A DNA stretch of 64,000 nt from VFMC01 sp040398525 (GTDB taxonomy: Bacteria > Actinomycetota > Acidimicrobiia > Acidimicrobiales > Ilumatobacteraceae): NCBI GenBank assembly GCA_040398525.1, contig JBBATY010000010.1, forward strand, positions 1 to 64,000. Reading direction: 5' to 3'. The position numbers were made by a program, and so were the translations under genes. This document shows, piece by piece, positions 51,929-62,492 of this stretch (positions within the stretch are counted from its first letter, which is position 1; each line of letters begins with the position of its first letter). Under the pieces are notes generated by a model that saw only the letters and a program-made list of their open reading frames with translations, had not been told where the DNA came from and did no database searches.

Positions 51929-53841
51929 ATGCTCGATCTCGTCTGGCTCGTGCCCCTGTTCCCGCTGGTCGGGTTCGTGGTGATCCTCCTCGGCGGCCGC
52001 CGTCTCGGCGACCCGAAGGCCGGCTACCTCGCCACCGCGATGGTGGCGCTGTCGTTCCTCGCCTCGGTGGGTGTGCTCGCCGAGCTCTGGTCGCGCGACC
52101 CCGAGGAACGGCGTCACGTCGTGTCGCTGTTCTCGTGGGTGCCCGTCGGCTCGCTGCAGGTCGACCTCGCCTTCCTGGTCGACCCGCTCAGCATCACGAT
52201 GTGCCTGTTCATCACCGGTATCGGTGCGCTCATCCACCTGTACGCCACCGGCTACATGCACGGCGACCCGCGGTTCTCGAAGTTCTTCCTCTACCTCAAC
52301 CTGTTCGTGCTCAGCATGCTGCTGCTGGTGCTGGGTGAGAACCTGCTCGTCACCTTCCTCGGCTGGGAAGGTGTGGGTGCCTGCTCGTACTTCCTGATCT
52401 CGTTCTGGCACGAGCGCGAGAGCGCGGCGACCGCCGGCAAGAAGGCCTTCGTCACCAACCGCGTCGGTGACTGGGGCGTGATGATGGCGATGTTCCTCGC
52501 CTTCGAAGCCGTCGGCACGATCAGCTACGGCGGCATCAACGCCGCTGCCGAGTCGGGCGCGATGTCGCAGACGACGGCGACCGCCATCGCGATGATGTTG
52601 TTCGTCGGTGCCGCCGGCAAGAGCGCCCAGCTCCCGCTCTACCTGTGGCTCCCCGACGCGATGGAGGGCCCCACTCCGGTGAGCGCGCTCATCCACGCCG
52701 CCACGATGGTGACCGCAGGCGTGTTCTTGATGACCCGCGTCAACCCGGTCCTCGAAGTGGCTGCCGACTGGGCGCCGACGCTGATCGCCATCGTCGGCCT
52801 GGCCACGGCGCTGTTCGCCGCCACGATCGCCGTGGCGCAGAACGACATCAAGAAGGTGCTGGCCTACTCGACGGTGAGCCAGCTCGGCTTCATGTTCATG
52901 GCCATCGGATCGGGCGCCTACGTCGCGGCGATCTTCCACATGGTCACCCACGCCTTCTTCAAGGCCCTGCTCTTCCTCGGGTCGGGCTCGGTCATCCACG
53001 GCATGCACCACGAGCAGGACATGCGCAAGATGGGCGCGCTACGTGCGCTCATGCCGGTCACGGCGATCACGTTCATCATCGGCTGGTTGGCCATCGCCGG
53101 CGTGCCGCCGTTCGCCGGCTTCTGGAGCAAGGACGAGATCCTGCTCTTCGCCTTCGCCAAGAGCCCCGTGCTGTACGTGCTCGGCCTGGTCGCCGCCGTG
53201 CTGACCGCGTACTACATGACCCGCCAAGTGGTGATGGTGTTCTTCGGCGAGGCCCGGTGGCACGACGCCCACGACGAGCACGGCGCGCACGGCGACTTCA
53301 CCCCGCACGAGAGCCCGAAGATCATGCTCCTCCCGCTCGTGGTGCTGGCGGTGCTCTCGACGATCGGTGGCGCGTTGCAGCTGCCCTTCGCGAAGAGCCT
53401 CCACCACCTCGAGAGCTGGCTGCATCCCGTCGTCGAGTTCGGTGAGGCCGACATCCACTCGACGTGGGCCTACAAGAACAAGTACGTCCTGTTGGCAGTC
53501 GCGGTCGTGGTGGCGCTCGCAGGCATCGCCGCCGCCGTCGCGGTCTACGTCAAGAAGCGACGACCGCCCATCGAGCCGGTCGTGCTCGAACAGGCTTGGT
53601 ACTACGACAAGGCAGTCACCGACTTCATGGGTGGCCCGGGTCGCAAGGCCTTCGCCCGCATCGCCTGGTTCGACTCCACCGTCATCGACGGAGCCGTGAA
53701 CGGAGTCGCCCGACTGGTTCGTGGTTCGTCGTCGGGGCTGCGCCGCACCCAGAGCGGCTTCGTGCGCCAGTACGCAGCACTGCTCGGTGTGGGCGTGGTG
53801 CTCCTGCTGGTCTGGTTCGTCGTGATCCGGGGGATCATCTG

Positions 53842-53842
<1 letters not shown>
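51929..53842 (+). CDS. nuoL: NADH-quinone oxidoreductase subunit L
   Basis: The 637-residue antiporter-like subunit has the key channel residues in the segment around LGWEGVGACSYFLISFW (Glu), AAGKSAQLPLYLWLPDAMEGPTPVSALIHAATMV (Lys and His) and AFFKALLFLGSGSVIHGMHHEQDMRKMG. A long C-terminal part contains the lateral helix. It is a proton pump at the tip of the membrane arm. One-base overlap with nuoM. Confidence 0.97.
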
Positions 53843-55376
<1,534 letters not shown>

Positions 55377-55380
<4 letters not shown>

Positions 55381-56909
55381 TCGCTGCCGACACCCTGCAA
55401 GGGCCGGCCATCGACTGGTTCGCCGTCAGCCCGCTGTTGATCCTCCTCGGTGGGGGTCTGGTGCTGCTCGTCGTCGGTGCGCTCACCCCGCGCTGGCCGC
55501 GTGGCCTCTACGCCATCGTGTGCGCAGTGTCGGCCGGGGCCGCGCTGGTGATGAGCACGGTGCTGTGGGACGACATCTCCGACAACGGTGCCAGAGCGAT
55601 CGTCGGCAATGCCGTCGCCTTCGACGCCTTCTCGATGTTCGTCTCGATCGCGATCTGCCTCGCCCTGATCCTCGTGTCGATGCTGACCGCCGACTACCTC
55701 GAGCGCGAGGACCTCGATGGGCCGGAGATCTACGCCCTGTACCTGATGGCGGCGATCGGCGCCATCGTCATGGCGGCGGCGAACGACCTGTTGGTGATCT
55801 TCCTCGGCCTCGAGGTGCTCTCGCTCGCCCTCTACACGTTGGCCGCCAGCCACCGTCGGCGTCTGGCGAGCCAGGAGAGCGGCCTCAAGTACTTCCTGCT
55901 CGGCGGGTTCGCCTCGGCCTTCTTCCTCTACGGCGTGGCGCTCATCTACGGCACCGCGGGCAGCACCAACATCGGCGAGATCGTCCGCGAGTTCAGCACC
56001 CGTGTGCAGACCGAGCGCACCGACGCGCTGGCTCTCGCCGGCATCGCCCTACTCGTGGTCGGCCTGGCGTTCAAGGTCGCCGCCGTGCCGTTCCACGTGT
56101 GGACCCCCGATGTGTACCAGGGTGCGCCCAGCCCGGTCACCGCGTTCATGGCCTCGGTGGGCAAGGCGGCGGCGTTCGCGGCGATGCTGCGGGTGCTCGT
56201 CTACGCGCTGCCGGCCTGGCGCGACGACTGGCGCCCAGCGATCTGGGCCCTTGCTGCGCTGACGGTGGTGATCGGCTCGACCCTGGCGGTGGTGCAGACC
56301 GACGTGAAGCGCATGCTCGCCTTCTCGTCGATCAGCCACGCCGGTTTCCTGCTGGTCGGTGTCGAGGCGGCCGCCCATACTGCGGGCGAGACCGAGGTGG
56401 GCACCGGGGTGTCGTCGACGCTGCTGTACCTGATGATCTACGGCGTGATGGTGGTCGGCACCTTCGCCGTGGTCGGCCTGGTCGGCCGCACCGGCGACGG
56501 CGCCACCGACATCGGCGCCTTCCGTGGCCTCGGCCGCACCAAGCCGCTGCTCGCCGTGGGCATGACCGTGCTGCTGCTCGCCCAGGCGGGCATGCCGGTG
56601 ACCTCCGGGTTCGTCGCCAAGTTCGGCGTGATCAAGGCTGCGGTCGAGGAGGAGAGCTGGGTGCTCGCCGTCATCGCGATGGTGGCCTCGGTGATCGCCG
56701 CGTTCGTCTACCTGCGGATCATGATCAGCATGTGGGCGGCAGGACCGGAGGCCGGCGACGACGCTCGCGAGCCGGTGCGCATCCCGCTGGCCAGTGGCCT
56801 GGCCATCCTCGCCGCCGTCGGCTTCACGCTGGTGGTGGGCATCGCTCCGGGCTGGCTGGTGTCGGCATCGGAGAACGCCACCGCGCTGATGCGCGGCATG
56901 CTCCCCTGA
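55377..56909 (+). CDS. nuoN: NADH-quinone oxidoreductase subunit N
   Basis: The 510-residue antiporter-like protein has LLVIFLGLEVLSLALYTL (channel Glu), FKVAAVPFHVWTPDVYQGAPSPVTAFMASVGKAAAF (channel Lys) and MLAFSSISHAGFLLVG. It ends the respiratory supercluster. The 34 bases before the convergent hydrolase gene hold no clear terminator. Confidence 0.97.
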
Positions 56910-56943
56910 CCGTCGTCGACCTCAGCGTCGATTGCGCGGCGCG

Positions 56944-57660
56944 TCAGGCCGGGTGGCCGTCGCGGGCGCGTCGGACGAGCTCGTCGAACAGGCGCTGCTG
57001 GGCCGGTTCGGCCGAGGTGGTGTCTTCGGGATGCCACTGCACGCCGACGATCCAACTGGCCGCGGCGAGCTCGACGGCTTCGACCAGACCGTGCTCGTCG
57101 ACCGCGACAGGCACGATGCCCTCGCCCAGTCGGTCGAGGCCCTGGTGGTGCACCGAGTAGCAGTGACGCAGCGCGGTGGCCCCCAGTGCCGACGCGAGCC
57201 GCGTGCCGCCGGCGACCTCGACCGGGTGCTCGCACATCCAGTGGCCCTCGGCCGACAGGTCCTGGACGAGGGTGCCACCCTGCGACACGTTGAGCACCTG
57301 CATGCCGCGGCAGATCGCGAGCACCGGCAGGTCGCGCTCGATCGCCGCGCGGATCATCGTCAGGTCGAACTCGTCGTGCAGGCTCACCATGCCGTACAGC
57401 GAGTCGGTGGTGGGCTGCTGGCCGTAGCGGTGCGGCTCGATGTCGCCGCCGCCGGGCAGCAGCAGGCCGTCGAGGCGGTCGAGGTAGGCGTCGGCGAGCT
57501 GCGGCGCCCGGGGGAGCGGTGGCAGCAGCACCGGGAGCCCGCCGGCTGTGGCGACCGCACGGCTGTAGGGCTGGCTGCTCGAGAAGGCGTCGCGACGGCC
57601 CTCGTCGGAGAACGACAGCACGCGGCCGATGATGCCGATGAGCGGCGGGCTGTCAGCCAC
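56944..57660 (-). CDS. Gamma-glutamyl-GABA hydrolase-like protein, copy 2 (peptidase C26)
   Basis: The 238-residue protein is a class I glutamine amidotransferase-like hydrolase of the PuuD type. It shows LLPGGGDIEPHRYG, the nucleophile Cys in LAICRGMQVLNV, and the His-Glu pair in GVQWHPEDT. PuuD cleaves gamma-glutamyl-GABA to glutamate and GABA. The GTG at 57660 lies eight bases inside the end of a closely related copy, and both are transcribed together. The two copies share most motifs and look like a tandem duplication; different substrates are possible. Confidence 0.85.
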   Translation of the reverse strand: MADSPPLIGIIGRVLSFSDEGRRDAFSSSQPYSRAVATAGGLPVLLPPLPRAPQLADAYLDRLDGLLLPGGGDIEPHRYGQQPTTDSLYGMVSLHDEFDLTMIRAAIERDLPVLAICRGMQVLNVSQGGTLVQDLSAEGHWMCEHPVEVAGGTRLASALGATALRHCYSVHHQGLDRLGEGIVPVAVDEHGLVEAVELAAASWIVGVQWHPEDTTSAEPAQQRLFDELVRRARDGHPA

Positions 57661-58354
57661 TGCGCCCGGCCTGACGGACGAGGTGGTCGAACAGTCGTTG
57701 CTGCTGCGCGTCGTTGCCGGCGGTGTCCTCCGGGTGCCACTGCACACCAACGGCCCAGCGGCACTGCTCGGCTTCGATTGCCTCGGGGATCCCGTCGGCC
57801 GCAGCCCCGACGACCCGCAGGCCGTCGCCGAGGCGGGCGACGGCCTGGTGGTGCACGCTGTGGCAGGCATCGGCGCGGGTCGAGCCGAGTGCAGCGGCGA
57901 GCCGGCTGTCGGGCTCGACATCGACCGGGTGCAGGCGCAGCCAGTGGTCCTCGGAGCCGATGTGCTGCACCAGGGTGCCGCCGAGCGCGACGTTGAGCAC
58001 CTGCATGCCGCGGCAGATGGCGAGCATCGGCAGATCGGCGGCGACTGCCGCACGGACGAGCTCGATCTCGACCTCGTCGTGCTCGGCGACGATGCCGTAG
58101 AGCTGCTCGGCGCTCGGCTCCTCGCCGTAGCGACGTGGGTCGACGTCGCCGCCACCGTGGAGCACGAGCGCGTCGACACGCCCGACGAGGTCGGCGAACC
58201 GGTCGGTGAGCGAGGGGATCGGGGGCAGCATCAGCGGCACACCACCGGCGCGTTCGACGGCGCGGAAGTAGGTCTGGCCGGCGGCGAACGACGCGCCGCG
58301 GACGCCCTTGGACTCGGGGCTGAGCCGGCCGACGATGAGCACGTGGGGAACCAT
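57653..58354 (-). CDS. Gamma-glutamyl-GABA hydrolase-like protein, copy 1 (peptidase C26)
   Basis: The 233-residue protein has the same motifs as its downstream copy: LVLHGGGDVDPRRYG, LAICRGMQVLNVALGG (nucleophile Cys) and GVQWHPEDTAG. The ATG at 58354 is preferred to one three codons earlier because it lies seven bases after CAGAAT (58367-58362), which matches a similar box for the divergent aldehyde dehydrogenase. It is the first gene of the pair and shares a 65-base control region with that dehydrogenase, which fits a joint catabolic role. Confidence 0.85.
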   Translation of the reverse strand: MVPHVLIVGRLSPESKGVRGASFAAGQTYFRAVERAGGVPLMLPPIPSLTDRFADLVGRVDALVLHGGGDVDPRRYGEEPSAEQLYGIVAEHDEVEIELVRAAVAADLPMLAICRGMQVLNVALGGTLVQHIGSEDHWLRLHPVDVEPDSRLAAALGSTRADACHSVHHQAVARLGDGLRVVGAAADGIPEAIEAEQCRWAVGVQWHPEDTAGNDAQQQRLFDHLVRQAGRSG

Positions 58355-58361
58355 CGTGCCC

Positions 58362-58413
58362 ATTCTGTCGTCACCGCTCGTGGTTTCACCGACTCCGGCG
58401 CGACTGTCAGAAT
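58362..58413. promoter_or_regulatory. Divergent promoter region between the hydrolase pair and the aldehyde dehydrogenase
   Basis: CAGAAT occurs on the minus strand at 58367-58362, seven bases before ATG 58354. It occurs again on the plus strand at 58408-58413, six bases before GTG 58420. Both fit leaderless starts, although the first base deviates from TAnnnT. Confidence 0.4.
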
Positions 58414-58419
58414 CGGCGC

Positions 58420-59784
58420 GTGACCGAACGCCTGCTGCTGCGCAACCCCGCCACCGCCGAACCGCTCCGCGAGGTCGACCTCGCCCAGGCGGCCGACGTC
58501 GATCGGGCGATCGCCCGCGCCGCAGCGGCCGGGCCTGCCTGGCGTGCCGTCGCTCCGGCCGATCGGGCCCGGCTGATGCGTCGCTTCGCCGACACCGTGG
58601 CTGCGCACGCCGACGAGTTGGCGGCTATCGAGACGGCGAACATGGGCATGCCGATCGGCAGCAGCACGTGGTGCGCGAACGCCGTGGCCGATGTGCTGCA
58701 CTACTTCGCCGGTGCCGTCGACAAGCACACCGGTAGCACTATCCCGGTGGCCGGGGGTGTCGACGTGACCTTCCACGAGCCCCTCGGCGTGGTGGGCTTG
58801 ATCACGCCCTGGAACTTCCCGATGCTGATGGCCTCGTGGAAGATCGGCCCGGCGCTCGCCACCGGCAACACCGCAGTGCTGAAGCCGGCCGAGATCACCC
58901 CACTCACCACGATGCGCCTCGCCGAGCTCGCGCTCGAGGCCGGCATCCCCGAAGGGGTGCTCGAGGTGGTGGTGGGCACCGGTCCGGTGGCCGGTTGGCG
59001 CCTGGTCGAGCACCCGCTGGTGCGCAAGGTTGCCTTCACCGGCTCGACAGCCGTGGGCAAGCGGATCATGGCGGGCTGCGCCGACCAGGTGAAGCGCGTC
59101 ACCCTCGAGCTCGGTGGCAAGAGCGCCAACATCGTCTTCGCGGACGCGGATGTCGATGCTGCCGCGGCCGCCGCCCCGGGCGCCGTGTTCGACAACTCCG
59201 GCCAGGACTGCTGCGCGCGCAGCCGCGTGCTGGTGCAGCGCTCGGTGCTCGACCGCTTCCTCGAGGGTTTCGTCGCCGCATCGGCGGCGTTCACGGTGGG
59301 CGACCCGATGGCCGCAGGCACTGCGATGGGGCCGCTCGTCACCGAGGCCCACCTCGCCCGTGTGCGCTCGTTCACCGACGGCCTCGACACCGTGTTCACC
59401 GGTGCGGCGCCGGAGGGGCCCGGCTACTGGCACCCGGTGATGATCGCCCTGGCCGACGACCAGTCGGCGCGCATCTGTCGCGACGAGGTGTTCGGTCCGG
59501 TGGCCGTGGTGATCCCGTTCGACGACGAGGCCGACGCGATCGCCATCTGCAACGACAGCGACTACGGCCTGTCCGGCTCCATCTGGACCGGCGACGGCTC
59601 GCGGGCGATGCGCGTCGCGCGGGCGATGGAGGCCGGCACGATCAGCGTCAACTCGAACAGCTCGGTGCGGTACTCGACCCCGTTCGGCGGCTTCAAGCAG
59701 AGCGGCCTCGGTCGCGAGCACTCGATGGCCGTGCTCGACCACTACACCGAGCTGAAGAACGTCTTCATCGCCACCGGCGCCTGA
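58420..59784 (+). CDS. NAD(P)-dependent aldehyde dehydrogenase (PuuC/betaine-aldehyde type)
   Basis: The 454-residue protein has the ALDH signatures: ITPWNFPMLMASWKIGPALATGNTAVLKPAE, FTGSTAVGKRI, the general base Glu in TLELGGKSANIV, the catalytic Cys in NSGQDCCARSR, and EVFGPVAVVIPF. It oxidises an aldehyde, possibly 4-aminobutyraldehyde or its gamma-glutamyl form, to the acid. It is somewhat short for the family because the N-terminal arm is reduced. It diverges from two gamma-glutamyl-GABA hydrolase-like genes and precedes an amino acid permease, which supports amine catabolism. A small stem CGGGG/CCCCG at 59806-59820 may end the transcript. Confidence 0.88.
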   Translation: MTERLLLRNPATAEPLREVDLAQAADVDRAIARAAAAGPAWRAVAPADRARLMRRFADTVAAHADELAAIETANMGMPIGSSTWCANAVADVLHYFAGAVDKHTGSTIPVAGGVDVTFHEPLGVVGLITPWNFPMLMASWKIGPALATGNTAVLKPAEITPLTTMRLAELALEAGIPEGVLEVVVGTGPVAGWRLVEHPLVRKVAFTGSTAVGKRIMAGCADQVKRVTLELGGKSANIVFADADVDAAAAAAPGAVFDNSGQDCCARSRVLVQRSVLDRFLEGFVAASAAFTVGDPMAAGTAMGPLVTEAHLARVRSFTDGLDTVFTGAAPEGPGYWHPVMIALADDQSARICRDEVFGPVAVVIPFDDEADAIAICNDSDYGLSGSIWTGDGSRAMRVARAMEAGTISVNSNSSVRYSTPFGGFKQSGLGREHSMAVLDHYTELKNVFIATGA

Positions 59785-59828
59785 CGTCGCCGCAGGCCCG
59801 CCACGCGGGGAGAAGCCCCGACGGCACG

Positions 59829-59851
59829 TTTGTGAATGTGTGATTCACAAA
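59829..59851. promoter_or_regulatory. Perfect inverted repeat operator upstream of the permease
   Basis: TTTGTGAAT (59829-59837) and ATTCACAAA (59843-59851) form a perfect 9-bp inverted repeat with a 5-base centre. It is AT-rich in a GC-rich region. TAGAAC follows at 59857-59862 and could be the -10, so a dimeric regulator bound here would block or control the promoter. The regulator gene is not in the window. Confidence 0.7.
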
Positions 59852-59936
59852 GGTGCTAGAACTGCGCGGCGCGACGGGGAGCTCGTGACTGGGCACACCG
59901 GCACGCATCATTGGGGACCTACTTGCGGAGGGGAAG

Positions 59937-61571
59937 ATGTCCGACATCGTCGACGCAGATCGTGAGCATCTGCATTCACTTGGGTATGCGCAAGAGCTGA
60001 AACGGGGCATGAGCACGTTCAGCAACTTTGCGATCAGCTTCTCGATCATCTCGATCCTGGCGGGGGGCATGACGAGCTTCTGGCTCGGCATGGTCACGAG
60101 CGGACCGAGAGTGATCACGCTGGGCTGGATCATCGTCGGCTTCTTCGCGCTGCTCGTCGGCATGGCGATGGGTGAGATCTGCTCGGCGTATCCCACCGCC
60201 GGTGGCCTCTACTACTGGTCTGCGAAGCTGGCCAGGAAGAACGCGGCTGCGTGGAGCTGGTTCACCGGCTACTTCAACCTGATCGGGCAGATCGGCGTGA
60301 TCGCCTCGGTCGACTACGCACTCTCGGTCTTCATCGGCTACTTCATCCGCATGTTCGACGACAGTTTCTCGCTTTCGTCGGGGAACATCTACGTCATCTT
60401 CCTGTGCGTGCTGTTCGTCCACGGGCTGCTGAACACCTTCGGCGTGAGCCTCGTCAAGCTGCTCGGCAACATCAGCGTGTGGTGGCATGTCGTCGGTGTC
60501 GTGATCATCGCAGCAGTGCTGTTCGTCGCACCGACCAACACCCGTGGGATCGGCGGCGTCTTCGATGAGGCTCCGCCAGGCCTGACGGGTTGGACCGGTG
60601 GCGGCTTCGTGACCGTGTACCTCTTCTGCCTGGGGCTGCTTCTCGCCCAGTACACGATCACCGGCTTCGACGCCTCGGCCCACGTGAGCGAGGAGACCGT
60701 CGGTGCCCGCACCGAGGCACCGAAGGCCATCGTGCGGTCGATCTACATCTCGGCCATCGCCGCCCTGGTGATGAACGTTGCGATGATCGCCGCGCTACCC
60801 AAGAAGGGCGACGTCGACAAGTACTCGGCGATCGCCTTCGGCGGCGAGGGTGATGCGTTCCTGGTGAACGCGGCACCGCGTCTGATCTCGAGCGCTGTCG
60901 GCGAAACGGCAGCGAAGTTGCTGATCCTGATCGCGATCGTCGGCCAGTTCTTCTGCGGCCTTGCGTCGGTCACGGCGAACAGCCGGATGATCTACGCATT
61001 CAGCCGCGATGGCGCGCTGCCCGGGTCGAAGTTCTGGCACAAGATCAACAAGAAGACCCGCACGCCGACGAACTCGGTGTGGCTCGGCGTCGTGCTGTCG
61101 GCCATCGTGGGTCTGTTGTCGCTCTACCAGAAGGGCGGCTACTCGACCGCATTCTTCGCCCTCACCGGCATCTGCGTGATCGGTCTGTACATCTCGTACG
61201 CCATTCCCATCTTCCTCCGTCTCAGGAACCCAAACTTCGTGCCGGGGCCGTGGAACCTGAAGGGGCGCCACAAGCTCGTCGGCTGGACCTCGCTGGCGTG
61301 GATCGGGTTCATCTCGGTGCTGTTCGTGGCGCCACTGTTCCGGCCGTTCTGGCCCATCTGGGGAGACAAGAACGAGTTCGCCGAGGGCTTCTACCGAGTG
61401 AACAACTTCAACTTCACCGGCCCGCTGATCCTGCTCTCGGCGCTCTTCGTGGTGCTGTACTGGCAGCTCAGCGGCAAGAAGTGGTTCACCGGTCCCAAGG
61501 TGCAGGGCTCGCCCGAGGAGTTGGCGGCGATCGAGCGCGAGCTCGATGCGCTCGAGAAGGGCACCCTCTGA
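59937..61571 (+). CDS. APC-superfamily amino acid/polyamine/GABA permease
   Basis: The 544-residue membrane protein has about twelve helices and the amino acid permease features: LKRGMSTFSNFAISFSIISILAGGMTSFW (first broken helix), MGEICSAYPTAGGLYYWSAKLA, TGFDASAHVSEETVGARTEAPKAIVRSIY and MIYAFSRDGALPGSKFW. These are closest to the GABA/choline/polyamine permeases (BAT1/GabP-like, AmAT). GGAGGGG precedes the ATG. A perfect palindrome lies about 85 bases upstream. It is followed by a strong hairpin. Its cargo is probably a substrate of the adjacent aldehyde dehydrogenase and hydrolases. Confidence 0.88.
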   Translation: MSDIVDADREHLHSLGYAQELKRGMSTFSNFAISFSIISILAGGMTSFWLGMVTSGPRVITLGWIIVGFFALLVGMAMGEICSAYPTAGGLYYWSAKLARKNAAAWSWFTGYFNLIGQIGVIASVDYALSVFIGYFIRMFDDSFSLSSGNIYVIFLCVLFVHGLLNTFGVSLVKLLGNISVWWHVVGVVIIAAVLFVAPTNTRGIGGVFDEAPPGLTGWTGGGFVTVYLFCLGLLLAQYTITGFDASAHVSEETVGARTEAPKAIVRSIYISAIAALVMNVAMIAALPKKGDVDKYSAIAFGGEGDAFLVNAAPRLISSAVGETAAKLLILIAIVGQFFCGLASVTANSRMIYAFSRDGALPGSKFWHKINKKTRTPTNSVWLGVVLSAIVGLLSLYQKGGYSTAFFALTGICVIGLYISYAIPIFLRLRNPNFVPGPWNLKGRHKLVGWTSLAWIGFISVLFVAPLFRPFWPIWGDKNEFAEGFYRVNNFNFTGPLILLSALFVVLYWQLSGKKWFTGPKVQGSPEELAAIERELDALEKGTL

Positions 61572-61595
61572 CCCGGATCGGTCGCGGATGACGAC

Positions 61596-61624
61596 GAGGG
61601 GCCGGTCCGTCGGGCCGGCCCCTC
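61596..61624. terminator. GC-rich hairpin after the permease gene
   Basis: GAGGGGCCGG (61596-61605) and CCGGCCCCTC (61615-61624) give a perfect 10-bp stem with a 9-base loop, 24 bases after the permease stop. There is no U-tract. Stem size and composition match the hairpin at 13637-13667. Confidence 0.75.
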
Positions 61625-61678
61625 GCGCGTCCCGGCCCAGGCCCGCGCCGGGCTGCGTGTCGCCCGCGGCCGACGACC

Positions 61679-61684
61679 TAGCGT
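61679..61684 (+). promoter_or_regulatory. -10 box of a leaderless promoter for the amidotransferase gene
   Basis: TAGCGT ends seven bases before the ATG at 61692; no ribosome site is present. Confidence 0.55.
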
Positions 61685-61691
61685 GGGGGCG

Positions 61692-62372
61692 ATGCGCGCC
61701 CTGCTGATCGCCAACGCTGTCGACGCCGACCCGGGGTTCGTCGGCGAACGGTTCCGCCACCACGGCTTCGCGTTCACCGAGTGCCATCGCGAGCACGTCG
61801 ACGAGTGGTCCGAGCTCGACGGCCACGACCTCGTGCTGCTGCTCGGCAGCGAGTGGAGCGTCTACTGGCCCGAGGTCGCCCACCCGGTGGCCGCCGAGTC
61901 GGCCCTCGTGCGCGAGGCACAACGTCGTGGCATCCCGCAGTTCGGCATCTGCTACGGCAGCCAGATGCTCGCCCATTCGCTCGGCGGCACGGTCGAGCGG
62001 GCTCGCGAGCCGGAGATCGGTTGGTACGACGTGGTGACCGATCTGCCGGAGCACATCGCCGCTGGCCCGTGGATGCAGTGGCACGGTGATGTCGTCACGG
62101 TGCCGGCGGGGGCGGTCGAGCTGGCCCGCAGCCCGGTCGGCCCCCAGGCTTGGCACCTCGGGCGCAGCTTCGCCACCCAGTTCCACCCGGAAGCCACCGA
62201 GACGATGATCAGCCGGTGGGCGCACGGGGGCGGAGCAGCCGAGCTCGAGCGCTTCGGTGGCACCGTCGACGGCCTCATCGCCGACACCCGGGCCAACGTC
62301 CGCACGAGCCGCGAGCACGCCGAGCACCTCGTCGACTGGTTCCTCGCCGAGGTCGCCGGCACTGCCCGATGA
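61692..62372 (+). CDS. Class I glutamine amidotransferase-like protein
   Basis: The 226-residue protein is a stand-alone GATase1 domain. It has a first strand MRALLIANAVDADPGFVGERF, the nucleophile Cys in GICYGSQMLAHSLGG, and the His-Glu pair in ATQFHPEATE. It is of the GuaA-like subgroup often annotated as GMP synthase amidotransferase, but no synthetase domain is attached. The partner or substrate is unknown. It is separated from the permease by a terminator and has its own leaderless promoter, so it need not belong to the amine pathway. Confidence 0.85.
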   Translation: MRALLIANAVDADPGFVGERFRHHGFAFTECHREHVDEWSELDGHDLVLLLGSEWSVYWPEVAHPVAAESALVREAQRRGIPQFGICYGSQMLAHSLGGTVERAREPEIGWYDVVTDLPEHIAAGPWMQWHGDVVTVPAGAVELARSPVGPQAWHLGRSFATQFHPEATETMISRWAHGGGAAELERFGGTVDGLIADTRANVRTSREHAEHLVDWFLAEVAGTAR

Positions 62373-62437
62373 GCCCGGCCCTGCGGACCGGATGTGACGA
62401 GCTCGTGTCGGAGACGTCCGCACCTCCGTCCGACAAG

Positions 62438-62492
62438 TACAGTCCTCGCCGGTGAGCCGGGAAGCCTGGTCGGCGTGACTTCGTAGACCTCC
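62438..62492 (+). promoter_or_regulatory. Promoter and structured leader of the mrpA-like gene
   Basis: TACAGT (62438-62443) is a good -10 box. Eight bases later, GTG at 62452 opens an eight-codon frame ending in TGA at 62476-62478 (VSREAWSA). Within it CCGGG (62457-62461) can pair with CCTGG (62465-62469), and CGCCG (62447-62451) with CGGCG (62471-62475). Just before the mrpA ATG stands ACCTCC instead of a ribosome site. The leader may be regulatory; I cannot match it to a known riboswitch. Confidence 0.35.
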
